A stretch of 64,000 nucleotides of DNA from Piscicola geometra (Eukaryota > Annelida > Clitellata > Hirudinida > Piscicolidae), in contig OX030956.1 of NCBI GenBank assembly GCA_943735955.1, forward strand, positions 15,248,695 to 15,312,694. Direction: 5' to 3'. Positions 1 to 14,108 of this stretch are shown here, piece by piece. Under the pieces are notes generated by a model. The model was not told the origin of the DNA. It searched no databases and worked only from the letters and a program-made list of their open reading frames with translations. A program made the translations under genes and the position numbers. The first letter of the stretch is position 1; every line of letters begins with the position of its first letter.

Positions 1-1589
1 TGAGTAGACGAATGATGATGGCGGAGCGATACTAGCAGTGTATGCCTGAGCGACTTAGGGACTCAAAACTGGTTCTTACCTGCACGGAAGAAACATGAAG
101 AAACATATGATTGAGACGACTTTTATTGAGGGCATTCGGAATGAGTCATTTGAAACATCATGCAGAAATTATATTTATGATTAGTTGAAAGTGTGTTTGA
201 AGTTAGGTATAGTTTAAGAATGGATAGTCTTTAATGTCTGATACTTGACAGTCCGACTGAGTTCCATCTGACGAGAAGCTTTTATTGAATTTGATTTGTG
301 AAATGTGCGAGGGAAACTTGTAGGATGCGGTGATTTAATCGATGAGTTGATAAGATATTCTGCATGCATTAGTAAGAATCACTTTGCAGTCGTGAGACTT
401 GAGGGATGAGATTACAGCTCTACGGTGCGAGGTGGTGACTGCCAAACAAGCACTCATCTGCAGGAAACTCAATTAAAAGAACTTCTTCAAATAGCGTGCA
501 TGAGACTTTTTATAGGCAATAAAGGGTAAAGTAACTTCGGAAAAGTGAAGATTGGCGAAGAGTCTTGAAGCATGAGATGATCATCCGTTGATATCTGTAG
601 ATGACTTTATTTACAAAATTCTATGCTTGTACGCTGGATTAGAATTAGAGAAACAAAGGTAACTTTAGTTGAATCTCTGTAGCACTTTGAAATTCTTGAT
701 AACAACTTTGAATTTAGAATTTTCAAACCTAGACTTAATGAGCCACCTTTTGAATTCAAGTCATCAGTAGAATGATCTAGGGAAGAACATATTGTATGCA
801 AGATTCATTGCGAATTCGTGTAGGGATGATGACCATTAGGTAGAATTTAGTGACAGACGAGGAAATGGTTAAAGATGAAACTTTTTGAAACACTTAAAAT
901 GATGACAGAGTTTTGTTAATTGAGCGCTGATGTGACTAGACTTTCTGGCGTGCTTTCCTGATCGGATATATCTACTTCTTATAGATTTGAATTTCATGTG
1001 TATGGATACCTTTTATAATTCGAGAGATATAACTTACTTTTGAGCATATAATGATAAATTTAACTACCTATTGTAGTCAAGCAAATCATCTGAGTAGACG
1101 AATGATGATGGCGAAGTGGTGACTGCCAAACAGGCACTCATCTGCAGGAAACTCAATTAAAAGAACTTCTTCAAATAGCGTGCATGAGACTTTATATAGG
1201 CAATAAAGTAACTTCGGCAAAGTGAAGATTGGCGAAGAGTCTTGAAGCATGAGATGATCATCCGTTGATATCTGTAGATGACTTTATTTACAAAATTCTA
1301 TGCTTGTACGCTGGTTTAGAATTAGAGAAACAAAGGTAACATTAGTTGAATCTCTGTAGCACTGTGAAATTCTTGATAGCACCTATGAATTTGGAATTTT
1401 CAAACCAAGACTTAATGAGCGCTGATGTGACTAGATTTTCTGGCGTGCTTTCCTGATCGGATAAATCTACTTCTTATAGATTTGAATTTCATGTGTATGG
1501 ACACCTTTTACAATTCGAGAAATATAACTCACTTTTGAGCATAATGTTAAATTTAACTACCTATTGTAGTGGTAGTGAAGCAAATCATC
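1..1589 (+). repeat. Satellite period 1: A-C
   Basis: A monomer 1-1090, short C monomer 1091-1589 (499 bp, lacking the 7-base GGGTAAA insert). Nearly identical to period 2, so the two probably arose by a recent duplication of a 1,589-bp unit. The A-only 406-bp block is at 24-429. Confidence 0.95.
24..429 (+). repeat. A-specific 406-bp block of the satellite (type copy)
   Basis: This block is present in every A monomer and absent from B and C. It is bounded by GCG-R sequence at both junctions (GATGGCG on the left, GTGCGA on the right), which fits loss by microhomology deletion from A, or a past insertion. It contains no terminal repeats, poly-A tail or coding frame that would mark it as a transposon. 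Confidence 0.85.
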
Positions 1590-3178
1590 TGAGTAGACGA
1601 ATGATGATGGCGGAGCGATACTAGCAGTGTATGCCTGAGCGACTTAGGGACTCAAAACTGGTTCTTACCTGCACGGAAGAAACTTGAAGAAACATATGAT
1701 TGAGACGACTTTTATTGAGGGCATTCGGAATGAGTCATTTGAAACATCATGCAGAAATTATATTTATGATTAGTTGAAAGTGTGTTTGAAGTTAGGTATA
1801 GTTTAAGAATGGATAGTCTTTAATGTCTGATACTTGACAGTCCGACTGAGTTCCATCTGACGAGAAGCTTTTATTGAATTTGATTTGTGCAATGTGCGAG
1901 GGAAACTTGTAGGATGCGGTGATTTAATCGATGAGTTGATAAGATATTCTGCATGCATTAGTAAGAATCACTTTGCAGTCGTGAGACTTGAGGGATGAGA
2001 TTACAGCTCTACGGTGCGAGGTGGTGACTGCCAAACAAGCACTCATCTGCAGGAAACTCAATTAAAAGAACTTCTTCAAATAGCGTGCATGAGACTTTTT
2101 ATAGGCAATAAAGGGTAAAGTAACTTCGGAAAAGTGAAGATTGGCGAAGAGTCTTGAAGCATGAGATGATCATCCGTTGATATCTGTAGATGACTTTATT
2201 TACAAAATTCTATGCTTGTACGCTGGATTAGAATTAGAGAAACAAAGGTAACTTTAGTTGAATCTCTGTAGCACTTTGAAATTCTTGATAACAACTTTGA
2301 ATTTAAAATTTTCAAACCTAGACTTAATGAGCCACCTTTTGAATTCAAGTCATCAGTAGAATGATCTAGGGAAGAACATATTGTATGCAAGATTCATTGC
2401 GAATTCGTGTAGGGATGATGACCATTAGGTAGAATTTAGTGACAGACGAGGAAATGGTTAAAGATGAAACTTTTTGAAACACTTAAAATGATGACAGAGT
2501 TTTGTTAATTGAGCGCTGATGTGACTAGACTTTCTGGCGTGCTTTCCTGATCGGATATATCTACTTCTTATAGATTTGAATTTCATGTGTATGGATACCT
2601 TTTATAATTCGAGAGATATAACTTACTTTTGAGCATATAATGATAAATTTAACTACCTATTGTAGTCAAGCAAATCATCTGAGTAGACGAATGATGATGG
2701 CGAAGTGGTGACTGCCAAACAGGCACTCATCTGCAGGAAACTCAATTAAAAGAACTTCTTCAAATAGCGTGCATGAGACTTTATATAGGCAATAAAGTAA
2801 CTTCGGCAAAGTGAAGATTGGCGAAGAGTCTTGAAGCATGAGATGATCATCCGTTGATATCTGTAGATGACTTTATTTACAAAATTCTATGCTTGTACGC
2901 TGGTTTAGAATTAGAGAAACAAAGGTAACATTAGTTGAATCTCTGTAGCACTGTGAAATTCTTGATAGCACCTATGAATTTGGAATTTTCAAACCAAGAC
3001 TTAATGAGCGCTGATGTGACTAGATTTTCTGGCGTGCTTTCCTGATCGGATAAATCTACTTCTTATAGATTTGAATTTCATGTGTATGGACACCTTTTAC
3101 AATTCGAGAAATATAACTCACTTTTGAGCATAATGTTAAATTTAACTACCTATTGTAGTGGTAGTGAAGCAAATCATC
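1590..3178 (+). repeat. Satellite period 2: A-C
   Basis: A 1590-2679 and C 2680-3178 (499 bp). Shares almost all bases with period 1. Confidence 0.95.
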
Positions 3179-4774
3179 TGAGTAGACGAATGATGATGGC
3201 GGAGCGATACTAGCAGTGTATGCCTGAGCGACTTAGGGACTCAAAACTGGTTCTTACCTGCACGGAAGAAACTTGAAGAAACATATGATTGAGACGACTT
3301 TTATTGAGGGCATTCGGAATGAGTCATTTGAAACATCATGCAGAAATTATATTTATGATTAGTTGAAAGTGTGTTTGAAGTTAGGTATAGTTTAAGAATG
3401 GATAGTCTTTAATGTCTGATACTTGACAGTCCGACTGAGTTCCATCTGACGAGAAGCTTTTATTGAATTTGATTTGTGCAATGTGCGAGGGAAACTTGTA
3501 GGATGCGGTGATTTAATCGATGAGTTGATAAGATATTCTGCATGCATTAGTAAGAATCACTTTGCAGTCGTGAGACTTGAGGGATGAGATTACAGCTCTA
3601 CGGTGCGAGGTGGTGACTGCCAAACAAGCACTCATCTGCAGGAAACTCAATTAAAAGAACTTCTTCAAATAGCGTGCATGAGACTTTTTATAGGCAATAA
3701 AGGGTAAAGTAACTTCGGAAAAGTGAAGATTGGCGAAGAGTCTTGAAGCATGAGATGATCATCCGTTGATATCTGTAGATGACTTTATTTACAAAATTCT
3801 ATGCTTGTACGCTGGATTAGAATTAGAGAAACAAAGGTAACTTTAGTTGAATCTCTGTAGCACTTTGAAATTCTTGATAACAACTTTGAATTTAGAATTT
3901 TCAAACCTAGACTTAATGAGCCACCTTTTGAATTCAAGTCATCAGTAGAATGATCTAGGGAAGAACATATTGTATGCAAGATTCATTGCGAATTCGTGTA
4001 GGGATGATGACCATTAGGTAGAATTTAGTGACAGACGAGGAAATGGTTAAATATGAAACTTTTTGAAACACTTAAAATGATGACAGAGTTTTGTTAATTG
4101 AGCGCTGATGTGACTAGACTTTCTGGCGTGCTTTCCTGATCGGATAAATCTACTTCTTATAGATTTGAATTTCATGTGTATGGATACCTTTTATAATTCG
4201 AGAGATATAACTTACTTTTGAGCATATAATGATAAATTTAACTACCTATTGTAGTCAAGCAAATCATCTGAGTAGACGAATGATGATGGCGAAGTGGTGA
4301 TTGCCAAACAAGCACTCATCTGCAGGAAACTCAATTAAAAGAACTTCTTCAAATAGCGTGCATGAGACTTTTTATAGGCAATAAAGAGTAAAGTAACTTC
4401 GGAAAAGTGAAGATTGGCGAAGAGTCTTGAAGCATGAGATGATCATCCGTTGATATCTGTAGATGACTTTATTTACAAAATTCTATGCTTGTACGCTGGA
4501 TTAGAATTAGAGAAACAAAGGTAACTTTAGTTGAATCTCTGTAGCACTGTGAAATTCTTGATAGCACCTATGAATTTGGAATTTTCAAACCAAGACTTAA
4601 TGAGCGCTGATGTGACTAGATTTTCTGGCGTGCTTTCCTAATCGGATAAATCTACTTCTTATAGATTTGAATTTCATGTGTATGGATACCTTTTACAATT
4701 CGAGAAATATAACTCACTTTTGAGCATAATGTTAAATTTAACTACCTATTGTAGTGGTAGTGAAGCAAATCATC
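3179..4774 (+). repeat. Satellite period 3: A-C
   Basis: A 3179-4268 and C 4269-4774 (506 bp). The C monomer keeps the 7-base insert in the form GAGTAAA, which makes the period 1,596 bp instead of 1,589. Confidence 0.95.
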
Positions 4775-6363
4775 TGAGTAGACGAATGATGATGGCGGAG
4801 CGATACTAGCAGTGTATGCCTGAGCGACTAAGGGACTCAAAACTGGTTCTTACCTGCACGGAAGAAACTTGAAAAAACATATGATTGAGACGACTTTTAT
4901 TGAGGGCATTCGGAATGAGTCATTTGAAACATCATGCAGAAATTATATTTATGATTAGTTGAAAGTGTGTTTGAAGTTAGGTATAGTTTAAGAATGGATA
5001 GTCTTTAATGTCTGATACTTGACAGTCCGACTGAGTTCCATCTGACGAGAAGCTTTTATTGAATTTGATTTGTGCAATGTGCGAGGGAAACTTGTAGGAT
5101 GCGGTGATTTAATCGATGAGTTGATAAGATATTCTGCATGCATTAGTAAGAATCACTTTGCAGTCGTGAGACTTGAGGGATGAGATTACAGCTCTACGGT
5201 GCGAGGTGGTGACTGCCAAACAAGCACTCATCTGCAGGAAACTCAATTAAAAGAACTTCTTCAAATAGCGTGCATGAGACTTTTTATAGGCAATAAAGGG
5301 TAAAGTAACTTCGGAAAAGTGAAGATTGGCGAAGAGTCTTAAAGCATGAGATGATCATCCGTTGATATCTGTAGATGACTTTATTTACAAAATTCTATGC
5401 TTGTACGCTGGATTAGAATTAGAGAAACAAAGGTAACTTTAGTTGAATCTCTGTAGCACTTTGAAATTCTTGATAACAACTTTGAATTTAGAATTTTCAA
5501 ACCTAGACTTAATGAGCCACCTTTTGAATTCAAGTCATCAGTAGAATGATCTAGGGAAGAACATATTGTATGCAAGATTCATTGCGAATTCGTGTAGGGA
5601 TGATGACCATTAGGTAGAATTTAGTGACAGACGAGGAAATGGTTAAATATGAAACTTTTTGAAACACTCAAAATGATGACAGAGTTGTGTTAATTAAGCG
5701 CTGATGTGACTAGACTTTCTGGCGTGCTTTCCTGATCGGATATATCTACTTCTTATAGATTTGAATTTCATGTGTATGGATACCTTTTATAATTCGAGAG
5801 ATATAACTTACTTTTGAGCATATAATGATAAATTTAACTACCTATTGTAGTCAAGCAAATCATCTGAGTAGACGAATGATGATGGCGAAGTGGTGACTGC
5901 CAAACAGGCACTCATCTGCAGGAAACTCAATTAAAAGAACTTCTTCAAATAGCGTGCATGAGACTTTATATAGGCAATAAAGTAACTTCGGAAAAGTGAA
6001 GATTGGCGAAGAGTCTTGAAGCATGAGATGATCATCCGTTGATATCTGTAGATGACTTTATTTACAAAATTCTATGCTTGTACGCTGGATTAGAATTAGA
6101 GAAACAAAGGTAACATTAGTTGAATCTCTGTAGCACTGTGAAATTCTTGATAGCACCTATGAATTTGGAATTTTCAAACCAAGACTTAATGAGCGCTGAT
6201 GTGACTAGATTTTCTGGCGTGCTTTCCTAATCGGATAAATCTACTTCTTATAGATTTGAATTTCATGTGTATGGATACCTTTTACAATTCGAGAAATATA
6301 ACTCACTTTTGAGCATAATGTTAAATTTAACTACCTATTGTAGTGGTAGTGAAGCAAATCATC
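4775..6363 (+). repeat. Satellite period 4: A-C
   Basis: A 4775-5864 and C 5865-6363 (499 bp). Shares private variants with period 5, such as GCGACTAAGGG and CTTAAAGCATGAG, so these two are a recent pair. Confidence 0.95.
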
Positions 6364-7952
6364 TGAGTAGACGAATGATGATGGCGGAGCGATACTAGCA
6401 GTGTATGCCTGAGCGACTAAGGGACTCAAAACTGGTTCTTACCTGCACGGAAGAAACTTGAAAAAACATATGATTGAGACGACTTTTATTGAGGGCATTC
6501 GGAATGAGTCATTTGAAACATCATGCAGAAATTATATTTATGATTAGTTGAAAGTGTGTTTGAAGTTAGGTATAGTTTAAGAATGGATAGTCTTTAATGT
6601 CTGATACTTGACAGTCCGACTGAGTTCCATCTGACGAGAAGCTTTTATTGAATTTGATTTGTGCAATGTGCGAGGGAAACTTGTAGGATGCGGTGATTTA
6701 ATCGATGAGTTGATAAGATATTCTGCATGCATTAGTAAGAATCACTTTGCAGTCGTGAGACTTGAGGGATGAGATTACAGCTCTACGGTGCGAGGTGGTG
6801 ACTGCCAAACAAGCACTCATCTGCAGGAAACTCAATTAAAAGAACTTCTTCAAATAGCGTGCATGAGACTTTTTATAGGCAATAAAGGGTAAAGTAACTT
6901 CGGAAAAGTGAAGATTGGCGAAGAGTCTTAAAGCATGAGATGATCATCCGTTGATATCTGTAGATGACTTTATTTACAAAATTCTATGCTTGTACGCTGG
7001 ATTAGAATTAGAGAAACAAAGGTAACTTTAGTTGAATCTCTGTAGCACTTTGAAATTCTTGATAACAACTTTGAATTTAGAATTTTCAAACCTAGACTTA
7101 ATGAGCCACCTTTTGAATTCAAGTCATCAGTAGAATGATCTAGGGAAGAACATATTGTATGCAAGATTCATTGCGAATTCGTGTAGGGATGATGACCATT
7201 AGGTAGAATTTAGTGACAGACGAGGAAATGGTTAAATATGAAACTTTTTGAAACACTCAAAATGATGACAGAGTTGTGTTAATTAAGCGCTGATGTGACT
7301 AGACTTTCTGGCGTGCTTTCCTGATCGGATATATCTACTTCTTATAGATTTGAATTTCATGTGTATGGATACCTTTTATAATTCGAGAGATATAACTTAC
7401 TTTTGAGCATATAATGATAAATTTAACTACCTATTGTAGTCAAGCAAATCATCTGAGTAGACGAATGATGATGGCGAAGTGGTGACTGCCAAACAGGCAC
7501 TCATCTGCAGGAAACTCAATTAAAAGAACTTCTTCAAATAGCGTGCATGAGACTTTATATAGGCAATAAAGTAACTTCGGAAAAGTGAAGATTGGCGAAG
7601 AGTCTTGAAGCATGAGATGATCATCCGTTGATATCTGTAGATGACTTTATTTACAAAATTCTATGCTTGTACGCTGGATTAGAATTAGAGAAACAAAGGT
7701 AACATTAGTTGAATCTCTGTAGCACTGTGAAATTCTTGATAGCACCTATGAATTTGGAATTTTCAAACCAAGACTTAATGAGCGCTGATGTGACTAGATT
7801 TTCTGGCGTGCTTTCCTAATCGGATAAATCTACTTCTTATAGATTTGAATTTCATGTGTATGGATACCTTTTACAATTCGAGAAATATAACTCACTTTTG
7901 AGCATAATGTTAAATTTAACTACCTATTGTAGTGGTAGTGAAGCAAATCATC
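6364..7952 (+). repeat. Satellite period 5: A-C
   Basis: A 6364-7453 and C 7454-7952 (499 bp). Twin of period 4. Confidence 0.95.
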
Positions 7953-9548
7953 TGAGTAGACGAATGATGATGGCGGAGCGATACTAGCAGTGTATGCCTG
8001 AGCGACTTAGGGACTCAAAACTGGTTCTTACCTGCACGGAAGAAACTTGAAGAAACATATGATTGAGACGACTTTTATTGAGGGCATTCGGAATGAGTCA
8101 TTTGAAACATCATGCAGAAATTATATTTATGATTAGTTGAAAGTGTGTTTGAAGTTAGGTATAGTTTAAGAATGGATAGTCTTTAATGTCTGATACTTGA
8201 CAGTCCGACTGAGTTCCATCTGACGAGAAGCTTTTATTGAATTTGATTTGTGCAATGTGCGAGGGAAACTTGTAGGATGCGGTGATTTAATCGATGAGTT
8301 GATAAGATATTCTGCATGCATTAATAAGAATCACTTTGCAGTCGTGAGACTTGAGGGATGAGATTACAGCTCTACGGTGCGAGGTCGTGATTGCCAAACA
8401 AGCACTCATCTGCAGGAAACTCAATTAAAAGAACTTCTTCAAATAGCGTGCATGAGACTTTTTATAGGCAATAAAGGGTAAAGTAACTTCGGAAAAGTGA
8501 AGATTGGCGAAGAGTCTTGAAGCATGAGATGATCATCCGTTGATATCTGTAAATGACTTTATTTACAAAATTCTATGCTTGTACGCTGGATTAGAATTAG
8601 AGAAACAAAGGTAACTTTAGTTGAATCTCTGTAGCACTTTGAAATTCTTGATAACAACTTTGAATTTAGAATTTTCAAACCTAGACTTAATGAGCCACCT
8701 TTTGAATTCAAGTCATCAGTAGAATGATCTAGGGAAGAACATATTGTATGCAAGATTCATTGCGAATTCGTGTAGGGATGATGACCATTAGGTAGAATTT
8801 AGTGACAGACGAGGAAATGGTTAAAGATGAATCTTTCTGAAACACTTAAAATGATGACAGAGTTGTGTTAATTGAGCGCTGATGTGACTAGACTTTCTGG
8901 CGTGCTTTCCTGATCGGATATATCTACTTCTTATAGATTTGAATTTCATGTGTATGGATACCTTTTATAATTCGAGAGATATAACTTACTTTTGAGCATA
9001 TAATGATAAATTTAACTACCTATTGTAGTCAAGCAAATCATCTGAGTAGACGAATGATGATGGCGAAGTGGTGACTGCCAAACAGGCACTCATCTGCAGG
9101 AAACTCAATTAAAAGAACTTCTTCAAATAGCGTGCATGAGACTTTATATAGGGAATAAAGGGTAAAGTAACTTCGGAAAAGTGAAGATTGGCGAAGAGTC
9201 TTGAAGCATGAGATGATCATCCGTTGATATCTGTAGATGACTTTATTTACAAAATTCTATGCTTGTAGGCTGGATTAGAATTAGAGAAACAAAGGTAACT
9301 TTAGTTGAATCTCTGTAGCACTGTGAAATTCTTGATAGCACCTATGAATTTGGAATTTTCAAACCAAGACTTAATGAGCGCTGATGTGACTAGATTTTCT
9401 GGCGTGCTTTCCTAATCGGATATATCTACTTCTTATAGATTTGAATTTCATGTGTATGGATACCTTTTACAATTCGAGAAATATAACTCACTTTTGAGCA
9501 TAATGTTAAATTTAACTACCTATTGTAGTGGTAGTGAAGCAAATCATC
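7953..9548 (+). repeat. Satellite period 6: A-C
   Basis: A 7953-9042 and C 9043-9548 (506 bp, GGGTAAA present). Last of the six leading A-C dimers before B monomers appear. Confidence 0.95.
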
Positions 9549-11828
9549 TGAGTAGACGAATGATGATGGCGGAGCGATACTAGCAGTGTATGCCTGAGCG
9601 ACTTAGGGACTCAAAACTGGTTCTTACCTGCACGGAAGAAACTTGAAGAAACATATGATTGAGACGACTTTTATTGAGGGCATTCGGAATGAGTCATTTG
9701 AAACATCATGCAGAAATGATATTTATGATTAGTTGAAAGTGTGTTTGAAGTTAGGTATAGTTTAAGAATGGATAGTCTTTAATGTCTGATACTTGACAGT
9801 CCGACTGAGTTCCATCTGACGAGAAGCTTTTATTGAATTTGATTTGTGAAATGTGCGAGGGAAACTTGTAGGATGCGGTGATTTAATCGATGAGTTGATA
9901 AGATATTCTGCATGCATTAGTAAGAATCACTTTGCAGTCGTGAGACTTGAGGGATGAGATTACAGCTCTACGGTGCGAGGTGGTGACTGCCAAACAAGCA
10001 CTCATCTGCAGGAAACTCAATTAAAAGAACTTCTTCAAATAGCGTGCATGAGACTTTATATAGGCAATAAAGGGTAAAGTAACTTCGGAAAAGTGAAGAT
10101 TGGCGAAGAGTCTTGAAGCATGAGATGATCATCCGTTGATATCTGTAGATGACTTTATTTACAAAATTCTATGCTTGTACGCTGGATTAGAATTAGAGAA
10201 ACAAAGGTAACTTTAGTTGAATCTCTGTAGCACTGTGAAATTCTTGATAACAACTTTGAATTTAGAATTTTCAAACCTAGACTTAATGAGCCACCTTTTG
10301 AATTCAAGTCATCAGTAGAATGATCTAGGGAAGAACATATTGTATGCAAGATTCATTGCGAATTCGTGTAGGGATGATGACCATGAGGTAGAGTTTAGTG
10401 ACAGACGAGGAAATGGCTAAAGATGAAACTTTCTGAAACACTTAAAATGATGACAGAGTTGTGTTAATTGAGCGCTGATGTGACTAGACTTTCTGGCGTG
10501 CTTTCCTGATCGGATATATCTACTTCTTATAGATTTGAATTTCATGTGTATGGATACCTTTTCTAATTCGAGAGATATAACTTACTTTTGAGCATATAAT
10601 GATAAATTTAACTACCTATTGTAGTCAAGCAAATCATCTGAGTAGACGAATGATGATGGCGAAGTGGTGACTGCCAAACAGGCACTCATCTGCAGAAAAC
10701 TCAATTAAAAGAACTTCTTCAAATAGCGTGCATGAGACTTTATATAGGCAATAAAGGGTAAAGTAACTTCGGAAAAGTGAAGATTGGCGAAGAGTCTGGA
10801 AGCATGAGATGATCATCCGTTGATATCTGTAGATGACTTTATTTACAAAATTCTATGCTTGTACGCTGGATTAGAATTAGAGAAACAAAGGTAACTTTAG
10901 TTGAATCTCTGTAGCACTTTGAAATTCTTGATAACAACTTTGAATTTAGAATTTTCAAACCTAGACTTAATGAGCCACCTTTTGAATTCAAGTCATCAGT
11001 AGAATGATCTAGGGAAGAACATATTGTATGCAAGATTCATTGCGAATTCGTGTAGGGATGATGACCATGAGGTAGAATTTAGTGACAGACGAGGAAATGG
11101 TTAAAGATGAAACTTTTTGAAACACTTAAAATGATGACAGAGTTGTGTTAATTGAGCGCTGATGTGACTAGACTTTCTGGCGTGCTTTCCTGATCGGATA
11201 TATCTACTTCTTATAGATTTGAATTTCATGTGTATGGAAACCTTTTATAATTCGAGAGATATAACTTACTTTTGAGCATATACTGATAGATTTAACTAAC
11301 TATTGTAGTCAAGCAAATCATCTGAGTAGACGAATGATGATGGCGAAGTGGTGACTGCCAAACAGGCACTCATCTGCAGGAAACTCAATTAAAAGAACTT
11401 CTTCAAATAGCGTGCATGAGACTTTATATAGGCAATAAAGGGTAAAGTAACTTCGGAAAAGTGAAGATTGGCGAAGAGTCTTGAAGCATGAGATGATCAT
11501 CCGTTGATATCTGTAGATGACTTTATTTACAAAATTCTATGCTTGTAGGCTGGATTAGAATTAGAGAAACAAAGGTAACTTTAGTTGAATCTCTGTAGCA
11601 CTGTGAAATTCTTGATAGCACCTATGAATTTGGAATTTTCAAACCAAGACTTAATGAGCGCTGATGTGACTAGATTTTCTGGCGTGCTTTCCTAATCGGA
11701 TAAATCTACTTCTTATAGATTTGAATTTCATGTGTATGGATACCTTTTACAATTCGAGAAATATAACTCACTTTTGAGCATAATGTTAAATTTAACTACC
11801 TATTGTAGTGGTAGTGAAGCAAATCATC
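9549..11828 (+). repeat. Satellite period 7: A-B-C
   Basis: A 9549-10638, B 10639-11322, C 11323-11828. First B monomer in the array; total 2,280 bp. Twin of period 8, sharing variants such as AAATGATATTT in A and CATATACTGATAG in B. Confidence 0.95.
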
Positions 11829-14108
11829 TGAGTAGACGAATGATGATGGCGGAGCGATACTAGCAGTGTATGCCTGAGCGACTTAGGGACTCAAAACTGG
11901 TTCTTACCTGCACGGAAGAAACTTGAAGAAACATATGATTGAGACGACTTTTATTGAGGGCATTCGGAATGAGTCATTTGAAACATCATGCAGAAATGAT
12001 ATTTATGATTAGTTGAAAGTGTGTTTGAAGTTAGGTATAGTTTAAGAATGGATAGTCTTTAATGTCTGATACTTGACAGTCCGACTGAGTTCCATCTGAC
12101 GAGAAGCTTTTATTGAATTTGATTTGTGAAATGTGCGAGGGAAACTTGTAGGATGCGGTGATTTAATCGATGAGTTGATAAGATATTCTGCATGCATTAG
12201 TAAGAATCACTTTGCAGTCGTGAGACTTGAGGGATGAGATTACAGCTCTACGGTGCGAGGTGGTGACTGCCAAACAAGCACTCATCTGCAGGAAACTCAA
12301 TTAAAAGAACTTCTTCAAATAGCGTGCATGAGACTTTATATAGGCAATAAAGGGTAAAGTAACTTCGGAAAAGTGAAGATTGGCGAAGAGTCTTGAAGCA
12401 TGAGATGATCATCCGTTGATATCTGTAGATGACTTTATTTACAAAATTCTATGCTTGTACGCTGGATTAGAATTAGAGAAACAAAGGTAACTTTAGTTGA
12501 ATCTCTGTAGCACTGTGAAATTCTTGATAACAACTTTGAATTTAGAATTTTCAAACCTAGACTTAATGAGCCACCTTTTGAATTCAAGTCATCAGTAGAA
12601 TGATCTAGGGAAGAACATATTGTATGCAAGATTCATTGCGAATTCGTGTAGGGATGATGACCATGAGGTAGAGTTTAGTGACAGACGAGGAAATGGCTGA
12701 AGATGAAACTTTCTGAAACACTTAAAATGATGACAGAGTTGTGTTAATTGAGCGCTGATGTGACTAGACTTTCTGGCGTGCTTTCCTGATCGGATATATC
12801 TACTTCTTATAGATTTGAATTTCATGTGTATGGATACCTTTTATAATTCGAGAGATATAACTTACTTTTGAGCATATAATGATAAATTTAACTACCTATT
12901 GTAGTCAAGCAAATCATCTGAGTAGACGAATGATGATGGCGAAGTGGTGACTGCCAAACAGGCACTCATCTGCAGGAAACTCAATTAAAAGAACTTCTTC
13001 AAATAGCGTGCATGAGACTTTATATAGGCAATAAAGGGTAAAGTAACTTCGGAAAAGTGAAGATTGGCGAAGAGTCTGGAAGCATGAGATGATCATCCGT
13101 TGATATCTGTAGATGACTTTATTTACAAAATTCTATGCTTGTACGCTGGATTAGAATTAGAGAAACAAAGGTAACTTTAGTTGAATCTCTGTAGCACTTT
13201 GAAATTCTTGATAACAACTTTGAATTTAGAATTTTCAAACCTAGACTTAATGAGCCACCTTTTGAATTCAAGTCATCAGTAGAATGATCTAGGGAAGAAC
13301 ATATTGTATGCAAGATTCATTGCGAATTCGTGTAGGGATGATGACCATGAGGTAGAATTTAGTGACAGACGAGGAAATGGTTAAAGATGAAACTTTTTGA
13401 AACACTTAAAATGATGACAGAGTTGTGTTAATTGAGCGCTGATGTGACTAGACTTTCTGGCGTGCTTTCCTGATCGGATATATCTACTTCTTATAGATTT
13501 GAATTTCATGTGTATGGAAACCTTTTATAATTCGAGAGATATAACTTACTTTTGAGCATATACTGATAGATTTAACTAACTATTGTAGTCAAGCAAATCA
13601 TCTGAGTAGACGAATGATGATGGCGAAGTGGTGACTGCCAAACAGGCACTCATCTGCAGGAAACTCAATTAAAAGAACTTCTTCAAATAGCGTGCATGAG
13701 ACTTTATATAGGCAATAAAGGGTAATGTAACTTCGGAAAAGTGAAGATTGGCGAAGAGTCTTGAAGCATGAGATGATCATCCGTTGATATCTGTAGATGA
13801 CTTTATTTACAAAATTCTATGCTTGTACGCTGGATTAGAATTAGAGAAACAAAGGTAACTTTAGTTGAATCTCTGTAGCACTGTGAAATTCTTGATAGCA
13901 CCTATGAATTTGGAATTTTCAAACCAAGACTTAATGAGCGCTGATGTGACTAGATTTTCTGGCGTGCTTTCCTAATCGGATAAATCTACTTCTTATAGAT
14001 TTGAATTTCATGTGTATGGATACCTTTTACAATTCGAGAAATATAACTTACTTTTGAGCATAATGTTAAATTTAACTACCTATTGTAGTAGTAGTGAAGC
14101 AAATCATC
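11829..14108 (+). repeat. Satellite period 8: A-B-C
   Basis: A 11829-12918, B 12919-13602, C 13603-14108. Twin of period 7. One substitution in A lengthens a minus-strand open frame here, which is chance and not a gene. Confidence 0.95.

Noticed and set aside
12..18. C/D-box snoRNA motifs (ATGATGA with nearby CTGA) in the satellite
   Set aside because: The boxes are not flanked by a complementary terminal stem and the motif is short enough to occur by chance three times per monomer.
761..767. Hammerhead ribozyme core (CTGATGA on the minus strand), since some satellites encode ribozymes
   Set aside because: The expected stem II followed by GAAA and a cleavage site are not present. The plus-strand CTGATGT lacks the required final A.
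12592..12825. 77-codon minus-strand frame in satellite period 8
   Set aside because: Created by a single TTAA to CTGA-type substitution in one A monomer; absent from all sister monomers.
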